DNA from: Paludibacteraceae bacterium
Lineage (GTDB): Bacteria; Bacteroidota; Bacteroidia; Bacteroidales; Paludibacteraceae
NCBI GenBank assembly: GCA_904502115.1
Contig: CAJGDW010000065.1
Coordinates: 1 to 8,396, forward strand
DNA length: 8,396 bases
Reading direction: 5' to 3'
Shown one piece after another: positions 1 through 6,019 of this stretch (position 1 is the stretch's first letter; every line of letters begins with the position of its first letter). The position numbers and the translations under genes are program-made. The notes beneath the pieces are model-generated. The model searched no databases. It was given only the letters and a program-made list of their open reading frames with translations, and had not been told where the DNA came from.

Positions 1-33
1 ATGGCTCTTTTTTTTTATGCTTGTATATGGCAT

Positions 34-2073
34 TTAGCAAACGCTAACACCGGGGGTTACTTGGTCCGATGGACTGATAACCACCAAGCGGCCGTCTGCA
101 TCTTCGGCACTAAGAATCATGCCTTGGCTTTCGATGCCTTTAAGTTTACGAGGAGGGAAGTTGGCAATAAAGCAAACTTGCTTACCGACCAAGTCTTCGG
201 GGTTGTAGTATTTAGCAATGCCCGATACAATGGTACGCGTGCCCATGCCGTCTTGTATTTTAAATTGCAATAGTTTGTCGGCTTTGGGAACTTTTTGGCA
301 TTCCAAAACGGTACCTACACGAATGTCCAACTTCATAAAGTCGTCGAAGGTGGTAGCTTCTTTTACAGCAGCAGGTTGGTAGGCTTGTTTTTCGTTTTCT
401 ACCTTGATGTTGGCCAAACGTTGCATTTGTGCATCGATGGCAGCATCTTCAATTTTTTCGAACAACAACTCGGCAGGAGCAATGGCGCTACCGGTAGTCA
501 ACAAATCTAGGCTGCCTAGGTTTTCCCAACTCCATGCTTCTAGTTGCAATAAACCGCGTAATTTAGCCGAACTAAAGGGCAAGAATGGTTCGAATGCAAT
601 GGATAGGTTGGCAGAAATTTGAAGCGCAATGTTCAAAATAGTGCCTACGCGCTCCATGTCGGTCTTGGCCAATTTCCAGGGTTCGGTATCGGCAAGGTAT
701 TTGTTACCGATGCGCGCTAGGTTCATGGCTTCTTTTTGTGCTTCGCGGAATTTGAAGTTGTTAAGTAGTTGCTCTACTTGTTGTTTAACGCCGGTAAACT
801 CTTGCAAGGTAGCTTGGTCGTACTCGGTAAGTGCCCCACGAGCAGGAACTTTGCCTTCAAAATATTTGTGGGTAAGTACCAAGGTGCGGTTTACAAAGTT
901 ACCATAAATGGCTACTAGCTCGTTGTTATTGCGGGCTTGGAAATCTTTCCAAGTAAAGTCGTTGTCTTTGGTTTCGGGAGCATTGGCTGTAAGCACGTAG
1001 CGCAAAACATCTTGTTTGCCAGGAAAATCTTGCAAGTATTCGTGCAACCAAACCGCCCAATTGCGCGAGGTTGAAATTTTATCGCCTTCTAGGTTCAAGA
1101 ATTCGTTCGATGGAACATTGTCTGGCAAAATGTATGAACCTTCTGCTTTTAGCATAGCAGGGAATACAATGCAGTGGAATACAATGTTGTCTTTGCCAAT
1201 AAAGTGTACCAAACGGGTTTCGGGGTCTTTCCACCAAGTTTCCCAGGTATCGGGCAATAATTCTTTGGTGTTAGAAATGTAACCGATGGGGGCATCAAAC
1301 CATACATAAAGTACTTTGCCTTCGGCTCCTTCTACGGGAACGGGAATGCCCCAGTCTAGGTCGCGGCTAACGGCACGGGGTTGTAGGCCCATGTCTAACC
1401 AACTTTTGCATTGACCGTATACGTTGGGACGCCATTCTTTGTGGTTTTCTAGGATCCATTCGCGTAGCCAAGGTTCGTGTTTGTCTAGGGGCAAGTACCA
1501 GTGTTTGGTTTTTTTCAACACAGGTGCGCTACCGCTAATGGCCGATTTGGGGTTAATCAAATCAAGGGGCGAAAGCGAGGTGCCGCATTTTTCGCATTGG
1601 TCGCCGTACGCACCTTCTGCATGGCAGTGAGGGCATTCGCCGGTAATGTAGCGGTCTGCCAAAAACTGACCTGCTTCTTCGTCGTAGTATTGTTCGCTTT
1701 CTTTTTCAATAAATTCGCCTTTGTCGTAAAGGGTTTTGAAAAAGTCCGATGCTACACCGTGGTGGGTTTTGCTGGATGTACGCGAATAAACATCGAACGA
1801 AATACCAAAATCTTTGAATGAATCTTTGATAAGGGTATGGTAGCGGTCTACAATATCTTGAGGGGTAACGCCTTCTTTGCGTGCTTTAATGGTAATGGGC
1901 ACACCGTGTTCGTCAGAACCACCAATAAACAATACGTCTTCGCCTTTTAGTCGAAGGTAGCGTACGTAAATATCGGCAGGAACATACACACCTGCTAAAT
2001 GACCAATATGAACGGGACCATTGGCGTAGGGAAGTGCCGATGTAACCGTTGTACGTTTAAATTGCTTTGTCAT
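34..2073 (-). CDS. metG: Methionyl-tRNA synthetase (methionine--tRNA ligase), E. coli-like with C-terminal tRNA-binding domain
   Basis: Cytoplasmic class I synthetase that charges tRNA-Met with methionine using ATP. The 679-residue product matches the length of E. coli MetG (about 677). The HIGH signature is at residues 22-25 inside the Rossmann catalytic domain. A zinc knuckle has Cys147, Cys150, Cys160 and Cys163, the same CxxC-x9-CxxC spacing as the E. coli enzyme. The KMSKS-loop equivalent is KISTS at 332-336, so the second lysine is replaced by Thr. The helical anticodon-binding domain covers about 380-540. Residues 577-679 form an EMAP-II/Trbp111-like OB-fold tRNA-binding domain (DIRVGTV, then SQGMILSA), which in this family drives dimerisation. 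The start is the ATG whose complement is at 2071-2073, followed directly by the conserved catalytic N-terminus. A TAnnTTTG promoter element lies 21 nt upstream. It is divergent from the PepSY gene. Identification is secure. Confidence 0.98.
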   Translation of the reverse strand: MTKQFKRTTVTSALPYANGPVHIGHLAGVYVPADIYVRYLRLKGEDVLFIGGSDEHGVPITIKARKEGVTPQDIVDRYHTLIKDSFKDFGISFDVYSRTSSKTHHGVASDFFKTLYDKGEFIEKESEQYYDEEAGQFLADRYITGECPHCHAEGAYGDQCEKCGTSLSPLDLINPKSAISGSAPVLKKTKHWYLPLDKHEPWLREWILENHKEWRPNVYGQCKSWLDMGLQPRAVSRDLDWGIPVPVEGAEGKVLYVWFDAPIGYISNTKELLPDTWETWWKDPETRLVHFIGKDNIVFHCIVFPAMLKAEGSYILPDNVPSNEFLNLEGDKISTSRNWAVWLHEYLQDFPGKQDVLRYVLTANAPETKDNDFTWKDFQARNNNELVAIYGNFVNRTLVLTHKYFEGKVPARGALTEYDQATLQEFTGVKQQVEQLLNNFKFREAQKEAMNLARIGNKYLADTEPWKLAKTDMERVGTILNIALQISANLSIAFEPFLPFSSAKLRGLLQLEAWSWENLGSLDLLTTGSAIAPAELLFEKIEDAAIDAQMQRLANIKVENEKQAYQPAAVKEATTFDDFMKLDIRVGTVLECQKVPKADKLLQFKIQDGMGTRTIVSGIAKYYNPEDLVGKQVCFIANFPPRKLKGIESQGMILSAEDADGRLVVISPSDQVTPGVSVC

Positions 2074-2094
2074 AAGTCTTAAAATTTTAATCTA

Positions 2095-2102
2095 CAAAGG
2101 TA
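2095..2102 (-). promoter_or_regulatory. Probable -7 element of the metG promoter (TACCTTTG)
   Basis: Read on the minus strand this is TACCTTTG, an exact match to the Bacteroidota -7 consensus TAnnTTTG. It ends 21 nt before the metG start codon, giving a short leader. No TTG/TTTG -33 box is visible at the usual 17-23 nt spacing, so the call rests on the -7 box and its position. Confidence 0.5.
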
Positions 2103-2185
2103 GAAAATATTCACAATAAAGGAAGTATAAATTGCGATTTAATATTCTTTATAGAAAAAATTACACAAGTTATGAAACAGAAAGT

Positions 2186-2193
2186 TATTTTTG
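2186..2193 (+). promoter_or_regulatory. Probable -7 element of the PepSY/DUF456 unit (TATTTTTG)
   Basis: TATTTTTG fits TAnnTTTG and ends 27 nt before the ATG at 2221. It lies in the AT-rich 147-nt divergent gap 2074-2220. I see no -33 TTTG at the expected spacing, and AT-rich DNA matches this pattern easily, so support is moderate. Confidence 0.4.
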
Positions 2194-2220
2194 CTTTTAT
2201 AAACGATAAAATAAAAAGTT

Positions 2221-2667
2221 ATGAAAAAGGTATTATTTTTAATGACAGCCGTATTTGCTGTGATTACTACTGCTTGTGCAGACGATAGATTGATTCCGTT
2301 TGAGCAATTGCCACAAGAAGCTCAAATTTTTACTAGAAAGTATTTTTCGGCCGATGATCCTTTGTATCGTCAAGCGTACGTAACCTATGATGCCGAATTG
2401 TTTGATTCGTCGTATATGGTGGTATTTACCAACGGTGACGGATTGGAATTTAACAAGGACGGTCAGTGGAAAGATTTTGATTGCCAACAATGCGTGGTGC
2501 CTAACGAAATTATTCCAGCGCCCATTCAAAGTTATTTGGCAGCAAATTTCCCCGATAAGGCCGTGAAAAAAATAGAGAAAAACCGTCGCAGTTACGAAAT
2601 TAAATTGGCAGGTGGTTTGGAACTTGAGTTTGATCTTAACGGCAATTTAGTAGAGTTAGACGATTAA
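2221..2667 (+). CDS. Secreted PepSY-like (DUF2874-type) protein with two tandem repeats
   Basis: 148-residue exported protein. An N-terminal signal peptide has a KK start, then a hydrophobic core from residue 4 to 17 and Ala18-Cys19-Ala20. Signal peptidase I cleavage after Ala20 looks most likely. A lipoprotein cut before Cys19 is possible, but Thr at -3 is a poor lipobox. The mature part is two similar halves, about 25-87 and 93-148. Each begins with a proline-flanked [IV]P-x-E-x-[LI]-P segment and an amphipathic helix, and ends in a beta hairpin (LEFNKDGQWKDFD versus LEFDLNGNLVELDD). This is the pattern of Bacteroidota PepSY-like periplasmic proteins, whose biochemical role is unknown; binding or inhibition of partners is only suspected. 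A CQQC pair (Cys88, Cys91) joins the halves. The stop codon is 1 nt before the DUF456 gene, so the two are almost certainly cotranscribed. Confidence 0.85.
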   Translation: MKKVLFLMTAVFAVITTACADDRLIPFEQLPQEAQIFTRKYFSADDPLYRQAYVTYDAELFDSSYMVVFTNGDGLEFNKDGQWKDFDCQQCVVPNEIIPAPIQSYLAANFPDKAVKKIEKNRRSYEIKLAGGLELEFDLNGNLVELDD

Positions 2668-2668
2668 G

Positions 2669-3157
2669 ATGGATGTTTTAATTGTAATAGTTGGCGCTGT
2701 TTGTGTATTGGTTGGGGTGGTTGGGTCTATTGTTCCTCTGTTGCCTGGCACGCCCATATCGTATGTAGGAATGCTATTGCTGTTGCTAGTAGATGGATGC
2801 TCGTACTCCGTAGAGTATTTATTGATTATTTTGGCACTAGTTATTCTGCAACAGGTGTTAAACTATTATATCCCGATATGGGGCGTAAAAAAATACGGTG
2901 GATCTTCTTACGGACAGTGGGGTGGCGTATTGGGCCTTCTTGTGGGATTGTTTATGATGCCATGGGGTATTATAATAGGACCTTTTGTGGGTGCGGTATT
3001 AGGCGAACTAATTGCAGGAAGAAATACTATTGATAGTTTAAAAGCTGGGTTTGGTTCGTTGGTAGGTAACCTATTAACCATTGTATTGGGCCTTATTTTA
3101 TCGGGTGTAATGGCCTATAGTTTCTTTGCAGAGGTAGTTAGAATCTATTGCAACTAA
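2669..3157 (+). CDS. DUF456 family integral membrane protein
   Basis: 162-residue inner-membrane protein of unknown function. The N-terminal segment (about 3-23) leads into the family signature VGSIVPLLPGTPISYVGMLL at 18-37. Further hydrophobic segments lie at about 49-65, 84-111 (with a GxxxGPFVGAVLGEL motif at 104-114) and 130-155. The loop IWGVKKYGGSSYGQWGG at 70-86 and the glycine-rich membrane segments are typical of DUF456. The ATG at 2669 comes 1 nt after the stop of the PepSY-like gene, which indicates translational coupling. The gene is followed after 22 nt by a strong plus-strand terminator (3180-3212). Membership of the family is clear. The role is not known, and the pairing with a secreted protein suggests an envelope function only by inference. 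Confidence 0.9.
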   Translation: MDVLIVIVGAVCVLVGVVGSIVPLLPGTPISYVGMLLLLLVDGCSYSVEYLLIILALVILQQVLNYYIPIWGVKKYGGSSYGQWGGVLGLLVGLFMMPWGIIIGPFVGAVLGELIAGRNTIDSLKAGFGSLVGNLLTIVLGLILSGVMAYSFFAEVVRIYCN

Positions 3158-3162
3158 TAGGC

Positions 3163-4113
3163 TTATTTTTTCATAAAACGCCACAGTGAGAGTAACTTGC
3201 TGTGGCTTTTTTGTAGGTGGAAGAAAGGCACTTGTTTAGCGCCAAACGATTGGTTGCGTAGGGCGCTTCCTTGAATCATGCTACCTTCAAAATCGTAGTG
3301 CAGGGTTTTGCCTTGCAAAAACAGAATGGCTTCCCAAACCAACTTGGTAGTGGCTCCTTTGTTGTAGGTATAGTCGGTGTTGAGTGCCAAAATCATGTTG
3401 TAAGCGTAGGTAGCATCCCATACTATCCAAAGAGCGGCTTGCAAGTTATTCTCGTTGTCTAAAAGAGCGATGATTTGTCCTTGGTTACGCGCTTGCGCTG
3501 CCTGGTGAAGTTGTTCAAAAACAGCCAGTGGATATAGTATTTTTCTGCCTCTTTTTTGCAAGCATTGCTCGTAAAAATGGTATAATTCCTGGGGCGATAC
3601 ATCGAGCGATATGCGGCACTTGTCCTCTAGTTTTTTGACGTGTCGAAGCCTTTTATCGGGCGACATGCCTTTCCAAATAGCATCGGTATGGGCAATGTTT
3701 TCCAATAGGTAGGTATAGCGGGTGGTTTGTGCATAGCCCTCCCAGTAAAAAGGTTGATGATTGGTTTGGCTATGGTGGAAGTTTTGTTCCAGGAACTGAA
3801 AGTTGAGTGCTTTTAACTGCTCGATAAAGTAGTTGTAGGCTTTGTTCTCGAAAGAGTATTTGTCGGCAACGGACAGCCCATCGGGATAGAATAAAAACGG
3901 ACCGCTGAATTGGGTTAAACTGGGTTGTACGATTAACTTTTTGCCCCATTTTTGGGTGTACGAGTATACGTAAAAGCCTGCTACCTGCTTTTTGTGCTCA
4001 AACAGCAGTACATCCCAGGGCAGATGGGTAGCATCGAGCCACCACGCTTGCATAAAGAGGGGTATGTCGGTGCGTTGTCCGCACAGTTGACGGTATGTAT
4101 CTTTCAGGCTCAT
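3163..4113 (-). CDS. FemAB/GNAT-like N-acyltransferase of unknown substrate
   Basis: 316-residue cytoplasmic protein resembling Bacteroidota GNAT-superfamily proteins of the Acetyltransf_6/FemAB-like type. Visible hallmarks are the N-terminal IPLFMQAWWLDA (residues 17-28), a strand pair WDVLLFEHKKQVAGFYVY (33-50), the segment QPSLTQFSGPFL (63-74), a central basic stretch around SPDKRLRHVKKLEDK (151-165), and the C-terminal YDFEGSMIQGSALRNQSFGAK (273-293) common to this group. Relatives transfer acyl or aminoacyl groups, for example in peptidoglycan or cell-surface glycan modification; the substrate here cannot be read from sequence. The open frame extends 104 codons further upstream, but that part lies antisense to comF. 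The Met at 4111-4113 starts a family-like N-terminus and has a promoter element just upstream. The gene is convergent with DUF456 (5-nt gap) and divergent from comF. Confidence 0.85.
   Translation of the reverse strand: MSLKDTYRQLCGQRTDIPLFMQAWWLDATHLPWDVLLFEHKKQVAGFYVYSYTQKWGKKLIVQPSLTQFSGPFLFYPDGLSVADKYSFENKAYNYFIEQLKALNFQFLEQNFHHSQTNHQPFYWEGYAQTTRYTYLLENIAHTDAIWKGMSPDKRLRHVKKLEDKCRISLDVSPQELYHFYEQCLQKRGRKILYPLAVFEQLHQAAQARNQGQIIALLDNENNLQAALWIVWDATYAYNMILALNTDYTYNKGATTKLVWEAILFLQGKTLHYDFEGSMIQGSALRNQSFGAKQVPFFHLQKSHSKLLSLWRFMKK
3180..3212 (+). terminator. Intrinsic terminator of the PepSY-DUF456 unit, inside the end of the convergent gene
   Basis: A perfect 7-bp stem GCCACAG (3180-3186) / CTGTGGC (3200-3206) is followed by six T (3207-3212). 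In plus-strand RNA the stem can extend by U-G, G-U, A-U and G-C to 11 bp with a 5-nt loop AGUAA (3191-3195). On the minus strand two of those extra pairs become C-A mismatches, and the tail is only GTTTTATG, so it should act mainly on the plus strand. It lies 22 nt after the DUF456 stop and within the last codons of the minus-strand acyltransferase. Confidence 0.85.
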
Positions 4114-4119
4114 CAACTG

Positions 4120-4127
4120 CAAATGTA
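4120..4127 (-). promoter_or_regulatory. Probable -7 element of the acyltransferase gene (TACATTTG)
   Basis: On the minus strand this reads TACATTTG, matching TAnnTTTG. A TTG 23 nt upstream (complement of 4151-4153) is a borderline -33 box. Only 6 nt separate it from the start codon at 4113, so transcription would begin at or next to the ATG. It supports the chosen start over the longer open frame. Confidence 0.45.
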
Positions 4128-4139
4128 AACTATTTTGCT

Positions 4140-4147
4140 TACTTTTG
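4140..4147 (+). promoter_or_regulatory. Probable -7 element of the comF promoter (TACTTTTG)
   Basis: TACTTTTG matches TAnnTTTG and ends 23 nt before the comF ATG at 4171. The same octamer recurs upstream of the septum gene and proS. No clear -33 TTG at normal spacing. Only 12 bp separate it from the opposing -7 element of the acyltransferase gene. Confidence 0.5.
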
Positions 4148-4170
4148 CACCAACTTAATCGTCTTAATTT

Positions 4171-4869
4171 ATGTTTGCGTTGAAAACTTATGTAGTCAGC
4201 TTGTTTCGGTTGCTGTTTCCTAAACTTTGTGTGGTGTGTGGTAGGCCTTTGGTGTGGGGCGAAAAAAACTTGTGTCTGAATTGTTTGTGCGCCATGCCCA
4301 GAACGCATTACCAACACCAAGTAGACCATCCTGTAGAGCAGTTGTTTTGGGGTAAGTTGCAAATTGAACGTGCCATGGCATGGTGTCATTTTGTAAAAGG
4401 AGGTACATTGCAAACCTTGCTGCATGCCTTAAAGTACCATCGTCGACCCGATGTTGGGGTGGTGTTGGGTAGGCAAATGGCACTTGAATGTGCCGCTTGG
4501 TTGCAACCCATTGATGTAATTGTACCCATTGCCTTGCACTGCCGAAGGTTACAAAAAAGAGGATACAATCAGGCCGAGTGCATTGCCCAAGGCATAGCCA
4601 GTGTACTGGATATACCAATTTGCTGTGGGGTATTGATGCGTTCGGTAGAAACTGCAACGCAAACCAAACTGCGCGTGTTTGAGCGATACGAAAATACGCA
4701 GGGTGTTTTTTCGGTAACGAATGGACATGAGTTAGCCCATAAGCACGTGCTGTTGGTAGACGATGTGATTACAACAGGTGCCACTTTGTTGGCAGCAGCA
4801 CAAACTTTATACAAAGAAATTCCGACGTGTAAAATCAGTATAGCTACCTTGGCGGTGGCATCGGCTTAA
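4171..4869 (+). CDS. comF: ComF family phosphoribosyltransferase-like protein
   Basis: 232-residue cytoplasmic protein of the ComF/GntX family. The N-terminus carries a four-cysteine zinc finger (Cys20, Cys23, Cys35, Cys38). The middle has the family segment VPIALHCRRLQKRGYNQAE (118-136), and residues 193-205 (VLLVDDVITTGAT) form the PRPP-binding loop of type I phosphoribosyltransferases with both acidic residues present. In Bacillus and Haemophilus, ComF-type proteins are needed for uptake of transforming DNA, but the family is widespread in bacteria not known to be competent, so competence should not be assumed here. No other competence gene is in the window. The start at 4171 is supported by an N-terminus that leads directly into the Cys finger and by the promoter element 23 nt upstream. 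The stop lies 1 nt before birA, implying cotranscription. Confidence 0.95.
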   Translation: MFALKTYVVSLFRLLFPKLCVVCGRPLVWGEKNLCLNCLCAMPRTHYQHQVDHPVEQLFWGKLQIERAMAWCHFVKGGTLQTLLHALKYHRRPDVGVVLGRQMALECAAWLQPIDVIVPIALHCRRLQKRGYNQAECIAQGIASVLDIPICCGVLMRSVETATQTKLRVFERYENTQGVFSVTNGHELAHKHVLLVDDVITTGATLLAAAQTLYKEIPTCKISIATLAVASA

Positions 4870-4870
4870 T

Positions 4871-5620
4871 ATGGAACAAATATATTTACCATCAATACAT
4901 TCTACCAATGCTTGGATGCAAGAACAGTTGCCAATGCAAGCATGGGACGAAGGCACATTGGTTTATACCTCGTATCAAACCAGTGGTAGGGGGCAATTGT
5001 CCAATACCTGGGAGTCGGAAGCCGATAAAAACATCCTAATGAGTATGTATTTTGCACCCACCTGGTTGTCTGTAAAAGAGCAATTTGTGCTTTCGCAGGC
5101 GGTGGCTTTGGGTGTGGTCGATTTTTTGTCTCAATATGCTACCGGATTTCAGATTAAGTGGCCCAACGATATTTATTGGCATCACCAAAAAATAGCCGGT
5201 ATATTAATAGAGCAATATTTAGTGGGATCGTCAATTGCTTCGTCGATAGTAGGCATCGGGCTGAATATCAATCAGCAAAGATTTTTGAGCGATGCGCCCA
5301 ACCCTGTGTCGTTGTACCAGATTATACAAAAAGAGGTAGCCTGGGAAGAGGCTTTGCCTGGGTTGCAAACAGCCTTGATGAATCGATACAAACAGGCACA
5401 AACCCATCCTCAAAAGGTGCAAGAAGACTATGCAGCGCTATTGTATTTGAATAAGCAATGGGCTAATTATCAAGATGCAAATGGAACCTTTCTGGGACGT
5501 ATTGATTTTGTTGAACCCCGTGGTTATTTGCACATTATAGATACGGAGGGGTGCGATAGAAAGTATGCTTTTAAAGAAGTACAATTTTTGCTGAATAAAA
5601 ATTTGCAGGATTCCATTTAG
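4871..5620 (+). CDS. birA: Biotin--[acetyl-CoA-carboxylase] ligase, monofunctional (no DNA-binding domain)
   Basis: Activates biotin to biotinyl-5'-AMP and attaches it to the biotin carboxyl carrier domain of biotin-dependent carboxylases in the cytoplasm. The 249-residue product shows the biotin/ATP loop GRGQLSNTW (39-47), KWPND (96-100) with the catalytic-site lysine, KIAGILIE (107-114) and GIGLNIN (128-134), followed by a small C-terminal domain. The N-terminus IYLPSIHSTNAW starts directly with the catalytic domain, and there is no winged helix as in E. coli BirA. It is therefore a class I enzyme that cannot act as the biotin-operon repressor by the E. coli mechanism. The ATG follows the comF TAA by 1 nt. 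The -33 box of the next gene's promoter lies inside the 3' end of this gene. Confidence 0.97.
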   Translation: MEQIYLPSIHSTNAWMQEQLPMQAWDEGTLVYTSYQTSGRGQLSNTWESEADKNILMSMYFAPTWLSVKEQFVLSQAVALGVVDFLSQYATGFQIKWPNDIYWHHQKIAGILIEQYLVGSSIASSIVGIGLNINQQRFLSDAPNPVSLYQIIQKEVAWEEALPGLQTALMNRYKQAQTHPQKVQEDYAALLYLNKQWANYQDANGTFLGRIDFVEPRGYLHIIDTEGCDRKYAFKEVQFLLNKNLQDSI

Positions 5621-5633
5621 ACCATTACTTTTG
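5602..5633 (+). promoter_or_regulatory. Promoter of the septum-initiator gene (TTTG-N20-TACTTTTG)
   Basis: The -33 box TTTG (5602-5605) and -7 box TACTTTTG (5626-5633) are separated by 20 nt, the best full match to the Bacteroidota consensus in the window. The -33 box overlaps the last codons of birA. The -7 box ends only 5 nt before the ATG at 5639, which predicts a transcript with almost no leader. Confidence 0.6.
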
Positions 5634-5638
5634 TTTCT

Positions 5639-5935
5639 ATGAAAAAGTTGCTTCAATTTATAAAATCGAGCGTATTCAAATACCTATTGGTGCTAATTTT
5701 GTTCTTGATAGCTATGTTTACTAGCAGTGAACATAATATTCAAATGCGCTTAAAGAATAAAGAAACAATACGCGAGTTGAAGCAAGAAATTAACCACTAT
5801 AAAACTAGAACAGAAGAAAGTAAGCAACGATTGCAAGAACTGTCGTCTGATAAGGAGGATTTGGAAAAATTTGCTCGCGAACGTTATCGCATGCACGCCC
5901 CAGACGAAGATGTTTATGTGGTAGAGTATGAATAA
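5639..5935 (+). CDS. Septum formation initiator family protein (DivIC/FtsB-like)
   Basis: 98-residue bitopic membrane protein of the FtsB/DivIC type, which in other bacteria joins FtsL and FtsQ/DivIB to form the divisome core that activates septal peptidoglycan synthesis. A short basic cytoplasmic tail (MKKLLQFIKS) is followed by one transmembrane segment at about 14-28. A charged extracytoplasmic coiled coil runs from about 32 to 75. The family C-terminal box LEKFARERYRMHAPDEDVYVVE is at 75-96. Length and domain order fit the family. It starts 18 nt after birA but has its own promoter ending 5 nt before the ATG. The next in-frame Met is inside the membrane segment (residue 26), so a later start is unlikely. 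DivIC versus FtsB naming cannot be settled from sequence alone. Confidence 0.9.
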   Translation: MKKLLQFIKSSVFKYLLVLILFLIAMFTSSEHNIQMRLKNKETIRELKQEINHYKTRTEESKQRLQELSSDKEDLEKFARERYRMHAPDEDVYVVEYE

Positions 5936-5937
5936 AA

Positions 5938-5945
5938 TACTTTTG
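5938..5945 (+). promoter_or_regulatory. Possible upstream proS promoter element (TACTTTTG)
   Basis: An exact copy of the octamer used at 4140 and 5626, starting 2 nt after the stop codon of the septum gene and 74 nt before the proS ATG. No -33 box is visible. It could be a distal proS promoter or a chance match. Confidence 0.3.
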
Positions 5946-5991
5946 TGCTAAATCTTCTGACAATAGGTTTTTTACTTTCGACTAAAAATAG

Positions 5992-5999
5992 TACTTTTG
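5992..5999 (+). promoter_or_regulatory. Probable -7 element of the proS promoter (TACTTTTG)
   Basis: TACTTTTG ends 20 nt before the proS ATG, the same placement as the elements before metG and comF. The region at -33 is a T-run without a clear TTG. It lies in the 84-nt gap 5936-6019, in which I see no hairpin terminator. Confidence 0.5.
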
Positions 6000-6019
6000 C
6001 ATTATTAAATACTAGTTAA

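Noticed and set aside
8..16. T9 run that could be the tail of a plus-strand terminator
   Set aside because: The hairpin that would precede it lies outside the window, and no stem is visible in the available bases.
1..273. Plus-strand open frame from the first base
   Set aside because: It is antisense to the conserved tRNA-binding domain of metG and has no recognisable features.
4114..4425. A 104-codon in-frame N-terminal extension of the minus-strand acyltransferase
   Set aside because: It lies antisense to comF, shows no recognisable domain, and would bypass the promoter element at 4120-4127. The Met at 4113 gives a family-like N-terminus.
4220..4657. 145-codon minus-strand open frame opposite comF
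   Set aside because: comF in the other frame has complete family motifs, and the antisense product has no recognisable composition or motif. Treated as a shadow.
4171..4869. Natural competence locus
   Set aside because: ComF homologs occur widely outside competent bacteria, and no comEA, comEC, dprA or pilus gene is present in the window.
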